This document shows positions 55,500 to 64,000 of a DNA stretch of 64,000 bases, piece by piece. Under the pieces are notes generated by a model. The model was not told where the DNA came from, did not search any database, and saw nothing but the letters and a program-made list of their open reading frames with translations. Position 1 is the stretch's first letter; each line of letters starts with the position of its first letter. This DNA comes from Flectonema sp. DT1601 (lineage: Eukaryota; Euglenozoa; Diplonemea; Diplonemida; Diplonemidae). The stretch is taken from NCBI GenBank assembly GCA_964019425.1, contig OZ025783.1:1364001-1428000 (forward strand), given 5' to 3'. A program made the translations under genes and the position numbers.

Positions 55500-56010
55500 T
55501 AGTCTCTTTTGACTCTGATCGTTGTCTCGACATACCTGCTTCACGAGGTTTGTTCTTGTTTCTACCCTTGCTCCCTCTTGGCCTCCCACCTCGTCCGAAC
55601 CATCTGGTTCCGGGGTTTTGGCTCCGTCTTTCCTCGACCTGGGTGTCTCCTTAGCGGAGTCCCTAGCGCCCTCCCCCTTCCGAGAAGTCTAGGACCCTCT
55701 GTATTGGATCCCCTTCTCTATTCTCTCGTTCCTCTCTTCTTGGGTGTCTTTCTCACTCTGCTGACGACCTCGTGGCCAATTCATTTCCTGTCACTTCTTG
55801 TCCGTCCCGATCTACCGGCTCCGGGCGTACTCCCGCGTCCGTGAACGAGGTCAAGGATTCTTTATGCCCCATGTGCATACCCCATCGTGTCGGGTGAGTC
55901 TCCCTTCGCCACCCGCTCCTTCCCTGCCCGACGCAGTTTGGGTACCACTCTTCTTGCACTTGTGTGGAGCCCGCTCCCTCGCGGTGCCCTCTTCTGGCAC
56001 CTGCTACTTT
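55500..56010. other. GC-rich, pyrimidine-rich island of unknown origin
   Basis: About 500 bp with much higher GC than the surrounding DNA and strong C/T bias on the + strand. It begins right after tandem unit 2 and ends before an AT-rich TTTATTTATTTA stretch. Short minus-strand frames exist, but I recognise no protein or RNA in them. Confidence 0.6.
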
Positions 56011-56379
56011 TTATTTGGAATCTTTATTTATTTATTTATAACAAGTTCACAAGATATATATACTGAAAATAAGATTCAAAAGTAGTCACTCTTTTATAAG
56101 ATTTTCCTGCCGTTTACTCAATAGTTCTTAAGCACACACTCCTTTCCCCCGCCGGTGTCTGTCCAAATTGGGCTTCCTCCTCGCAGAAGTAATCTGCACC
56201 TGTTTTACGATGTGGATACTTCTTTGTAGTGACCTAAATAAGTGTTATTATGCATGTTGATTTTTCTTACTTATATTTAATTCTTCTTTGTCAGGTGCAT
56301 ACAGTAATAGAAAGCTACTTACTTCTTAAAGAATAATAAAATATTCGTAATATTGGAATCCAAACAAGTAGACAATAAC
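56011..56379. other. Intergenic region
   Basis: No gene is seen; AT-rich leader of the next gene. Confidence 0.4.
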
Positions 56380-57039
56380 ATGGAAACACCGACTGAATCT
56401 ACAGAGCAATGCGATTCAGAAACTGATTGCGGTAAGGAACATGATCTCCTAACATGTATTAACTCTGAGTTAGAAGTACTTCTCTCTAGCCATTATGAAT
56501 CTCGTCTCATAGGTGAGCCTGGGGTGTTGGCTTTGGATAATCCTCTGTTTTTAGTTGGATCACTGTCAGTTGAGCATGATAAAATAAAAAGATTAATAAA
56601 AGAAATGATAACTAACGATGACATTCTAACCTTACCAACGACTAGATTTCTCAAAGAACTCCACAAGTATTGTATTATGGCGAGAGGGAGTGTTGGAATC
56701 AACGGAAAGAGGATTCCGCTATTCCTCATTGACGTCGTTTGTTTGATTCTACTTATCAGATACGATAGTTCTGAGGATCCTATTCAAAATAACGAAATTG
56801 AAGAAATATCATTTCCGGAAATATTTTTTAAATCACCTCATTGGAACTGCGACATGCTACTGATATCTAGACTTATCACGCTTGAATTACTAACTATAGA
56901 ACAGGTCATGGATGAAAATCCAGCTCCATGCCTCAGTAATTTGTTAATTAGGTTTGTTGAGACTGAAAAACTAAAAGGATCTCCCTCATCGCTGCTAAAT
57001 TGTTTTCGAGGAATAGCATGTTATCGAAATAGTTATTAG
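56380..57039 (+). CDS. Hypothetical protein, 219 aa
   Basis: The ATG at 56380 (METPTESTEQCDSE) was chosen; an in-frame TTG at 56353 is not a likely start. The first 25 residues are acidic and Ser/Thr-rich. The remainder is predicted helical, with a hydrophobic stretch IPLFLIDVVCLILLIRY that is short of charged residues and is either a buried helix or a membrane segment. No family is recognised. Codon use and length make it a likely real gene. The piggyBac element begins only about 50 bases after its stop, so its 3' UTR may be provided by the element. Confidence 0.6.
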   Translation: METPTESTEQCDSETDCGKEHDLLTCINSELEVLLSSHYESRLIGEPGVLALDNPLFLVGSLSVEHDKIKRLIKEMITNDDILTLPTTRFLKELHKYCIMARGSVGINGKRIPLFLIDVVCLILLIRYDSSEDPIQNNEIEEISFPEIFFKSPHWNCDMLLISRLITLELLTIEQVMDENPAPCLSNLLIRFVETEKLKGSPSSLLNCFRGIACYRNSY

Positions 57040-57095
57040 AAACCATTATTATTTACACTTTTTCGGATGGTTTTTTTTTTTTTTTTTTTTTTTAA

Positions 57096-58806
57096 CCCTT
57101 TAATAAGAGGCCAAAAACCCTGTTTTTGAGAAAAATCGAAAAATTTGACAAACGGGAAAAGGGGTGTGGGGAAAAATACAAAAAAATTACAGGGTGAAAG
57201 ACACCCCCCCCCGCGCATTGAAAAAAAACTGAGGTCAGCCCGCAAGGGGGCCAAAATAACTTGAGAAAATGCAACAACAGCCTAAAAAAACACTGTTGCT
57301 TAGGACCCCTGGGTTCGCTTTGATTTTAGCAATGTTGTAGGAGTAGAGTGCTTCCGTTTCATGTTTTTCGGTGGGATATGATTGTGTGTGGCAAAGGTAT
57401 GGTTGTTGCAAACAGGGGCTGAATACTTGTCAATATTTTCGTGATATTGTTCGAAGCAGGGATCCATGCATAAGAAAACCTCGCTTTTTGAACAAGAAGT
57501 CGATGACCTTACTTTTTTTGAGAACAAATCCGTGAACTGCAGTCCCCAGAAATATCAAATTTTCGTAGGTAGTGACATTTTGTGTGAGTTTGGTGTGTTC
57601 CATGATCAATAAGTTGAGAACATGGATTTTTTTGAACTGAGCATATGTCCCGACGTCTTTTTCAGACTTCTTTTGGAGGGTGAAAACATTGAAGATAGAA
57701 ATCTCTAACAAGTAGTGAAAGACTTTCAGGGTCCAGCGTTTTGTCATCAGAGTTCTTCTTGCCTTCCCCCTGATACCGTCTACGAGGTCAACACCGCCCA
57801 TCAGTTTGTTGTACTGATGGATCTGTACCGGTAAGTCGATAGTCACTTTTTGATGGATTTCCTTATTTTAGTCAATCACGTGGCTGTCTCATAATTCTCC
57901 TCGAGAGGCAATGTGCTGAAGACATGTACTTCTTTTGGATTGCCCCTGAATTTATGTGATGCACATTGTGCTAGGACTGAAAGTACGAGGCAGAGAACTT
58001 CTCCACCCGTCCCTGGGCCTCCGCCTTATTGATCTCGGACCATTTGGGAACTATTGTTTCCCAAAAGCTGCGGATTTTGTAGAGCTTGTCAGCAGGTACG
58101 GGGTTGGTGACAGTGTAAAACTTTAGATTGGTTCGAATTTAGAGGAACCGATCTCAGGAAGCGAAGTGGGGTGTGTACGCTGGGTCTGATGTACCGTTCC
58201 TGTAATCTGAGATATTTGGTTTCTTACAGAGACCCACGAGGATATTGAGTCCTAAAGAGAGTTTGAGTTCAGCTACGTTAAGATTGAGTGCCTAGTTGTT
58301 GCTGCAGTGCGAAATCATCTCATCACCTTTGGGGTGAACCCAAGTTCAAATTTCTGCAGTTCCTTCATCAATTTCAGGTCTGACATGTTCTGCAAGGACC
58401 GTCGAAACGTGTGTCGTTTTACCTTGGTGATTTTCTTGCTCCATTTCAGAGGGGAAATGCTTGGCTCAATTGTACTCTCTTCATCGCTCGAAGAAGACTC
58501 AGGAGCACCCAAATCTGGGATAGGTGACCCCACTGAATCACTTTCGATGGAAATAGTTTTAGGGATTTTAATTTTTGGCTGAAAACATGGGATAGTCATG
58601 GCTAAGACTGTTCCCAGTGCAGAAAAAAAAAAAAATGAACTTTTTCTCAGAAAAAGCTGGTGATTTTTGCAGCACGATCCCACATAAAATTTGTCGTTTT
58701 TGGGCAGCTCTGGCTCCACCCTTGTACTCACAAGGTACATTTTTCCCCTTTGTCAAAAAAAAAAAAATGCGAAAGGCCACTATAGTGGCCTTCAGGGCTT
58801 AAAGGG
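57096..58806 (-). mobile_element. Decayed piggyBac transposon
   Basis: The 1711-bp element is flanked by TTAA at 57092-57095 and 58807-58810, with terminal repeats starting CCCTTTAA at both ends and a subterminal palindrome GGCCACTATAGTGGCC at 58775-58790. The transposase runs on the minus strand. Residues YNKLMGGVDLVDG and RWTLKVFHYLLEISIFNVF (57700-57810) match the DDE_Tnp_1_7 domain, and VFLCMDPCFEQYHENI (near 57430-57480) is the C-terminal cysteine-rich domain. A piece reading DKLYKIRSFWETIVPKW lies upstream in another frame. Several stops and frame changes interrupt it, so it is not autonomous. It sits between two host genes, with its ends close to each. Confidence 0.88.
57430..57846 (-). 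pseudogene. piggyBac transposase remnant (C-terminal catalytic part)
   Basis: The longest open piece, 138 aa, carries the GGVD segment, which includes the last catalytic aspartate region of the piggyBac DDE domain. The cysteine-rich tail follows in a different frame. The N-terminal parts are in broken frames further right. Confidence 0.8.
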
Positions 58807-58860
58807 TTAAATTGTTTTTTTGATCGATTTTTGCATTTATTTCATACCACACTATTTCTC

Positions 58861-58862
58861 AG
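58861..58862 (+). promoter_or_regulatory. Probable trans-splice acceptor of the RNA ligase gene
   Basis: A pyrimidine-rich stretch ending TATTTCTCAG lies 38 bases before the ATG and about 50 bases after the piggyBac right end, so the host kept its processing signal. Confidence 0.5.
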
Positions 58863-58899
58863 GAGGGGGGAAAAAAAACAAACAACAAAAAAAGAAAAA

Positions 58900-59943
58900 A
58901 TGTCAGCTGGAGGGGATGCACCACTCGTTGAAGAAACTCGCAAGTTAGGATCTATCGTTACCATAAGTAAGATTTATAATCACCCAAATGCTGATTCCCT
59001 CGCAATAGCAGAGGTTAGAGGATGGAAAGTAATCGTAAACAAAGATCGTGATGGCTATTCTGATGGAGACAAAGCCGTTTACGTTGAGATCGACACAATC
59101 GTACCTGAGGAAATATTAATCGGAAGAGCCGAACATAAAATTTTGAAAGAAAAAAAATTTCGAATCAAGTCTGCGAAAATCAGAGGTAGCCTCTCTCAGG
59201 GAATTCTCTTTCCTATGGAAATACTGCCAACAGGCGACTATTCTATAGGTGATGATGTGACTGACTTACTTGGCTTAACGAAATATGTTGATATATCACT
59301 GGACGTGAAATGCATTGGCAGGTTTCCTTCTTTTATTCCCAAGACTGACGCTCAACGGATTCAAAACTTAACTACTGCTGAGTTCGCGAATATTGAATTC
59401 TATGCAACTGAAAAGCTTGACGGGTCATCATTTACATGTCATCTAACTCCTGAGGGTGATTTTAATGTTTGTTCTCGAAATTTTATTGTCGCTCCAGGAA
59501 CCGATTTTGATGAAGTTGCAAAGGCCATGAATCTCAAAGATATACTAACTGAAGCAAAAGTATTCGACTTGGCACTTCAGGGAGAACTCATTGGGCCTAA
59601 GTTTCAAAACAACAGGTACGCTTTGAAGACTCCGACTGTTGTTTTTTTCAACGTTTTTGATATAAAAAAACAACGAAACCTCTCAAAAAAAGAAAGCATG
59701 GCTTTGATTCAGTCTCTCCGACTATCTTACGTTCCCGTAATAATCGAATCGATAATTTTTTCCAAAGACGACACCGTTGATTCTATTCTCGCAAAAGCAG
59801 AGGGATTCTCCGTATTAAATAAAAAAGCCCAGCGAGAAGGACTCGTTTTCAAGTCCACCGACGTAGTAGAGAGAGAGGGATTCTTACCTACCACCGTCTC
59901 TTTTAAAAGCATATCCAATAAGTATTTGTTAAAATATGACTAA
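58900..59943 (+). CDS. DraRnl-type (DRB0094 family) ATP-dependent RNA ligase
   Basis: The ATG at 58900 gives 347 aa; Deinococcus DraRnl is of similar length. An N-terminal OB-like module (SIVTISKIYNHPNADSLAIAEVRGWKVIV, about 18-46, continuing to AVYVEIDTIVP) precedes the nucleotidyltransferase domain. The motifs are I, EKLDGSS with nucleophile K172; III, FFNVFD; IV, EGLVFKS; and V, SFKSISNKYLLK. These enzymes seal nicks with a 3'-OH/5'-phosphate via ligase-AMP, with preference for RNA at the 3' side of the nick. No mitochondrial presequence is evident. Diplonemid mitochondria join RNA pieces and need ligases, but nothing here shows this enzyme acts there. Confidence 0.9.
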   Translation: MSAGGDAPLVEETRKLGSIVTISKIYNHPNADSLAIAEVRGWKVIVNKDRDGYSDGDKAVYVEIDTIVPEEILIGRAEHKILKEKKFRIKSAKIRGSLSQGILFPMEILPTGDYSIGDDVTDLLGLTKYVDISLDVKCIGRFPSFIPKTDAQRIQNLTTAEFANIEFYATEKLDGSSFTCHLTPEGDFNVCSRNFIVAPGTDFDEVAKAMNLKDILTEAKVFDLALQGELIGPKFQNNRYALKTPTVVFFNVFDIKKQRNLSKKESMALIQSLRLSYVPVIIESIIFSKDDTVDSILAKAEGFSVLNKKAQREGLVFKSTDVVEREGFLPTTVSFKSISNKYLLKYD

Positions 59944-60412
59944 GGTTAACTCCTTATTACACGTTCTCTCTTCATGAGGCGCATTATATCTGCGACCATT
60001 TCCCTCTTCTCTTCTCTTCTCTTTTTTTTTTTGGAATAAATTGGAGAAAAAAAAAGAACAAAGTGTTTGACGCCAATCAACTAGCTGCACAAAATCTTAT
60101 TGTTATTAGTATGTGTGGATATAGAAATATGCGAAAGCTTTCCTCTCACTGATGATATTTATTTAGCGGTCAAGGGTCGGAAAACGTCCGTTTTTTTTTT
60201 TTTTTTTTTTTTAAAATTAATATCTAGCCTATCGAAGTCCCAGAAAGCTATGTTACCTTCGTTTAAATATTTCCTTTTTTTTTAAACAGTAAGTTACTGA
60301 TTAACAAAAAAAAATCCATAAGAACCGGGAGATACAGTTAGCTTGTGAGTTAGTTGGATGAAGCGACTTCCTGAAAAGAAATGTTATATTCTGCCTTACA
60401 GCCAACACAAAA
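59944..60412. other. Intergenic region with trans-splice acceptor
   Basis: Homopolymers; CTGCCTTACAG ending at 60401 is a good acceptor for the small gene that follows. Confidence 0.5.
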
Positions 60413-60592
60413 ATGACATCGAAACGGAGCAGCAAAAAGTTATTCGCAGCGCCGCCTTCAATCTCAGGTGGTGAGACGTATGAACAGACTGACAAGAATA
60501 ATAAAAATATTTATAAAGCGGAAAAGAAAGAAGCTCCTAAAATTGGTAAAAGTAAAAAGAATCTATTTGGTAATGTTGCGGATGACTTCTAA
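60413..60592 (+). CDS. Small basic protein, 59 aa
   Basis: The frame MTSKRSSKKLFAAPPSISGG to KNLFGNVADDF-stop is 59 aa, lysine-rich, and starts 12 bases after a convincing splice acceptor. The composition is normal rather than homopolymer-driven, and the LFG..DDF ending resembles short linear motifs in trafficking proteins. No family is recognised. It is probably a real gene, but it needs expression support. Confidence 0.55.
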   Translation: MTSKRSSKKLFAAPPSISGGETYEQTDKNNKNIYKAEKKEAPKIGKSKKNLFGNVADDF

Positions 60593-60760
60593 ACGTGAAC
60601 AGTGACGTCTCATCGGAGTCTGTACAGTGTTACCTTTTCGTGTGTTTTTGTAATCCCTAACCTCCTCTATTTGTTGAATTTCTATTGAAACAGTTTTTGT
60701 TTTAATTAATATTTTAAAGAAAATATAAATATCTTCCTCTTCCGCAGTAAGCATATCAAG
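60593..60760. other. Intergenic region
   Basis: Short AT-rich gap with a TTCCGCAG acceptor-like site at about 60747. Confidence 0.4.
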
Positions 60761-62386
60761 ATGCTGTCTTTTTTGTTAGCAACTGCTGTTGCCACGCAAT
60801 ATGATTTAGTAGTGTTTGGTTCCACTCCGAGTGGAATCAGTGCGGCTCTAACATTCACTAACATGACTGTAGGAGGAAAGGTAGCTGTCGTAGAACCGAC
60901 TGCATACATTGGAGGTATGTCAGGAGCAGGTGGTATCGGATTTAGAGATTTTGCTACTCCAGCTCCGTGCTGTACGATGGTTGAGTGGGGAATGCTGAAC
61001 GCAGCACACTACAACGTAACATACCCAGTCTGGCAACCAGACAACTATCTAGGACAGGCTAACTTCAGAAAGCTTCTCGCCAACCACAACGTTGAGTTAT
61101 TCACAAATGAACAATACACTCCATTCTCAGTTAAGCAATCAAATCAGAGAATTACTTCATTCTCGACAACCACCAAAACCTGGTCTGCTACAGCCTTCGT
61201 TGACTCCAGTTACGAAGGTTTGATCATGAGAGAAGTGACTACCTTCACATGGGGAAGAGAAGCGGTTTCAGAATACAATGAAACCATGGCTGGAGTTCCT
61301 CCTAAGAAGAGTCCTGTTTACAAGAAACCAATTAATGGATACTACAAAAACACTACTACTCCACTGAAGTATGTTTCAGACCAAGCAGAACTTCCAGTTG
61401 GATCAGCTGACTTAGGAGTCATGGGATACAGTTTTAGATGTTGTGTTACTAACAATGTTCATAATAAAGTTGCTTTCCCAAAGCCACAGGGATACAATGA
61501 GATGGACTTCGAACTTATGAACCGGTATGTACAAATAATTCATTTTCTATAGTTTAAGTAATAAAGACAGTAGGAGGACATGTTAATCAAAACATAATAA
61601 AACAGTTACGTAAACTCTCTAAGCAGCCCTCCATCGATTCACAGTCTATTTGGAATCCTTGACTACAGAAGCTTCCCACCAAGAAACAAGTGGGATTTGT
61701 GTGATGCTGGAAGTTCTCCAGTCACTTCAGATGTCGTTGATGAGACCATCTCAAAGTATATGAACGGAACTCAGGAGGATCAGAAGGTTGTTTCTGAAGC
61801 AGTTCAGTACTACGTTCAGGGATTCTTGTACTGGCTCGGTAACAGTGAGAACAGTCCGGAATACACCAGAAAAAGTGTTCAGAGCTACGGACTATGCGCT
61901 GACGAGTGGCCAGAAAACGGTCACGTCCCACCACAGTTGTACGTAAGAGAAACCCTTCGTATGGTTGGAGACCACGTCTTTGCTCAGGGGGAATGGCAGC
62001 ATGGTGGTGACGACAGCCGTAGCATTGGAATGGGAGGATGGGGAATTGACATTCACGTTGTTCACAGAAATGTTGACAAGACTACTGGAATCGTCTACGA
62101 TGAAGGATGGACTAACCCAGGTACTGGTAGTCATCCATTTCATCTTCCTGTTGATTTAGTTCTTCCAAGAAAGACTACCGTACAGAACCTTTTAGTTACT
62201 TCAGCTCCATCATGCAGTCACGTTACCTGGGCTGCTATCCGTGAGGAACCAACTTTGTGGTTGTTGGGTATGGCTGCTGGTGGCGCTGCCTCACTTGTTA
62301 AGGACGGCGCAGTTCAGGATGTGAACATGGAGGACCTTCAGAAGGCTCTTCGCGCTCAGGGAGTGAACATTCCAAGTTCACAGTAA
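60761..62386 (+). CDS. Secretory FAD-dependent oxidoreductase
   Basis: Exons are 60761-61524 and 61606-62386 (514 aa). A short signal peptide (MLSFLLATAVATQ) precedes the Rossmann dinucleotide-binding motif YDLVVFGSTPSGISAAL (GxxxxG, residues 14-30). VVEPTAYIGGMSGAG and FVDSSYEG followed by GREAVSEYNE match the FAD-dependent oxidoreductase family PF12831. The exon junction is phase 2 (...ELMNR|YVNSLSS...). The C-terminal FAD-contact part includes RSIGMGGWGIDIH and TSAPSCSHVTWAAIREEPTLWLLGMAAG. The substrate is unknown; N-glycosylation sites suggest a lumenal or secreted location. Confidence 0.88.
61525..61605 (+). other. Spliceosomal intron in FAD oxidoreductase gene
   Basis: 81-nt phase-2 intron, GTATGT to AAAACAG, with in-frame stop; removal recreates an Arg codon across the junction. 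Confidence 0.88.
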
Positions 62387-64000
62387 ATTATATTACAAAT
62401 CATTTTAATATCTGCTGCGGTAGTACATCGCATGTGACTAAACAATTTTGACGACATTAGTTCAACGCGCCGCTTTCTTTGCAGCAATCACCTCACTTAC
62501 GCTAGCTGAATTCCCAGCGGATTTACTCTGCATAAGGGGATAGCGGACCCACTGCACTAGTTTTATATATTAAACAGGAAGGGTACCGTTGTTTATTTTA
62601 TTGATACCGATCAAGGTACATGTCGGTCTCTGAGATCTTCAGTGATCCCTTCATTACGATGTGTTACTAGTGGTATAGTGGTGGGTTGATTATCTTTCCA
62701 GGGGGATTATTTCTTTTTGTCTTCTTAGCGCTAACGTTTTCCCTTTCTCTGAATGACGGAGATTTCATCACCGAGTGGTTTTTTTTTTTTCTCTCTCCCG
62801 GAATTCCTCCTCATCCCATCTTTTTTTCTCACCGAAACTACTATTCCGTTGAGGCTATCAAGAAAGTCTTGATAGCGAGCAATGATTGAGTCACTCAATC
62901 ATTCTGTTCGTAGTTACAGAGGACATGTTTGTTTTTCATCAGCTGGTTTGCGGGTACCTGACAGGGTCTAAGCGTAAGGCTCATTGCCTTACGTGTGTTG
63001 GTTGTCTTTTCATTTATGTTGAGAGGCAGTTCCCTGCGGTATCAAGGTATCATCTGATGGGTAAGTGAAAAAAAAAAAAAAAAAAAAAAAAACAATAATA
63101 ATAATAATAAAGGGATGTTCACGCCTCTCAATGTTTATACTTGGGCGTGTGGTTCTGGAATAATCCGTCTTTTCCGATTCTGTTTTTTTCTTTTTTCCAT
63201 TCTTTTGTTTATTGTTGTCATGCTGCTGAATGCGATGACAAACAGCACATGATCCAATTTCTGAGAATTTGCAATTTGCGTCCCCTCTTTTTGTTTCTCC
63301 TCTTTACTTATTTTATAACGCGTTTCGCTATCTTGAACTGTTAGTAGCAGAACCGTATCATCAAACAGTATAATTCAATACAAAGATCCTTTCGTATTGA
63401 ATTAAATCCCTGATTTTTATATCCAAGTCGCCCCCCCTCCCTATTTTCAAGACGAGTACTCATGAGTTTTTATAAAAAAACTGTTACAGTGACATAGGCG
63501 CGTGGCGGTCAACTTTCTTCCTCCAGTGGCATTATTTATTTATTTGCAGTCAATTTACTTCGCTGTCGCTGACAATCAAAATTGTTCCGAGAGATTGTTG
63601 TTCCTTTGAGCTTGATGATTATAGTGATATCCCCTCCCACTCCTTTTCCCAGCGTCGTCTTCCGTGTTTGTTTTGTTTGTTTTTCATTCTCTCGTTTTGT
63701 CATGGCTTAATGCAGCTTGGTGAAACTTCTTTTGATAAAAATTCACAAAATAAATTTTTAAAAAAAAAACAAAAAAAAGACTGTTCTTTTTATATGCTAA
63801 TTAACTAATTCTTAATTTCACAGTAAACACCACAAAAAAAAAAACACCCTATGCCACAAGCTTCTTACTCTCTCTGTGTGATCATCAAAAAATGACTACT
63901 ACATTATATTATTCCACTCACAGTGTTATCTTTATTAATGTTGGTATCGTTGAGATGTTTAATTATTGCGACCATTCCATCATCAAAAAATGAAAATCCA
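62387..64000. other. Intergenic region to window end
   Basis: No gene is seen on either strand. It contains three perfect hairpins (next entry), an AAT microsatellite near 63093-63110 and homopolymers. Confidence 0.55.
62854..62993. repeat. Cluster of three perfect hairpins
   Basis: Stem 1 is GCTATCAAGA/TCTTGATAGC (62854-62876, 3-nt loop). Stem 2 is AATGATTGAGT/ACTCAATCATT (62881-62903, 1-nt centre). Stem 3 is CGTAAGGC/GCCTTACG (62973-62993, 5-nt loop). The first two are only four bases apart. Confidence 0.75.

Noticed and set aside
55753-55959. Minus-strand 68-aa reading frame in the GC-rich island
   Set aside because: No recognised family; open mainly because the strand is GC-rich, so it was not called as a gene.
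62640-62720. tRNA-like TAGTGGTATAGTGGT
   Set aside because: A-box-like only; no anticodon stem, B box or acceptor pairing was found.

Overview
This window looks like nuclear DNA from a flagellate protist, most likely a euglenozoan and perhaps a diplonemid. The support is as follows. All 18 protein-coding genes recognised lie on the + strand across 64 kb, as in polycistronic transcription units. Many starts follow a pyrimidine-rich tract ending in AG, as expected for trans-splicing acceptors. There is a PSP1-domain protein and a helical repeat of a kind I recall from kinetoplastid cytoskeletal proteins. Ten conventional introns of 56-300 nt (mostly GTATG donors, AG acceptors) argue against a typical trypanosomatid. 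The standard code fits, since TAA, TAG and TGA all end genes. Intergenic DNA is dominated by long A and T homopolymers. The taxon is inference, because no spliced-leader gene or organism-specific marker was found.

Layout. 1-3107: 3' part of a multidomain protein with an inactivated metacaspase domain. 4048-5931: TrmA-like methyltransferase domain fused to a P-loop kinase. 6375-8748: NSF/Sec18. 9403-12828: cysteine-rich type I membrane protein. 12829-15537: intergenic, with a MITE with perfect 34-bp terminal inverted repeats and a decayed piggyBac copy. 15538-19978: SLC34-type Na/phosphate transporter with a huge extension. 20645-22123: SAM-like/PSP1 RNA-binding-type protein. 22124-37620: 15.5 kb with no credible gene, full of homopolymers and short dispersed repeat families.

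37621-41296: CLU/TIF31-like protein. 41547-43124: ACC-synthase-like PLP enzyme with a (CAAAA)49 intron. 44251-45156: NUDT22-like Nudix protein. 45456-47690: WW-like/coiled-coil protein that shares the helical repeat of the first gene. 48113-49093: B-box/coiled-coil protein. 49723-51094: RP2 (TBCC domain) orthologue in four exons. 51363-55494: two tandem units of about 2.04 and 2.09 kb, each with a BAHD-like acyltransferase ORF followed at its stop codon by a piece of large-subunit rRNA containing the sarcin-ricin loop. 55500-56010: GC-rich island. 56380-57039: unknown protein. 57096-58806: decayed piggyBac transposon bounded by TTAA. 58900-59943: DraRnl-type RNA ligase. 60413-60592: 59-aa basic protein. 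60761-62386: secretory FAD oxidoreductase. 62387-64000: intergenic, with a run of perfect hairpins.

The genes do not form one pathway. Several fit flagellar or membrane-traffic biology (RP2, NSF, B-box and coiled-coil proteins) and several fit RNA biology (TrmA-kinase fusion, PSP1 protein, RNA ligase). The most unusual features are the rRNA pieces locked into a tandemly duplicated protein-gene unit, and the domain fusions with lost catalytic residues.
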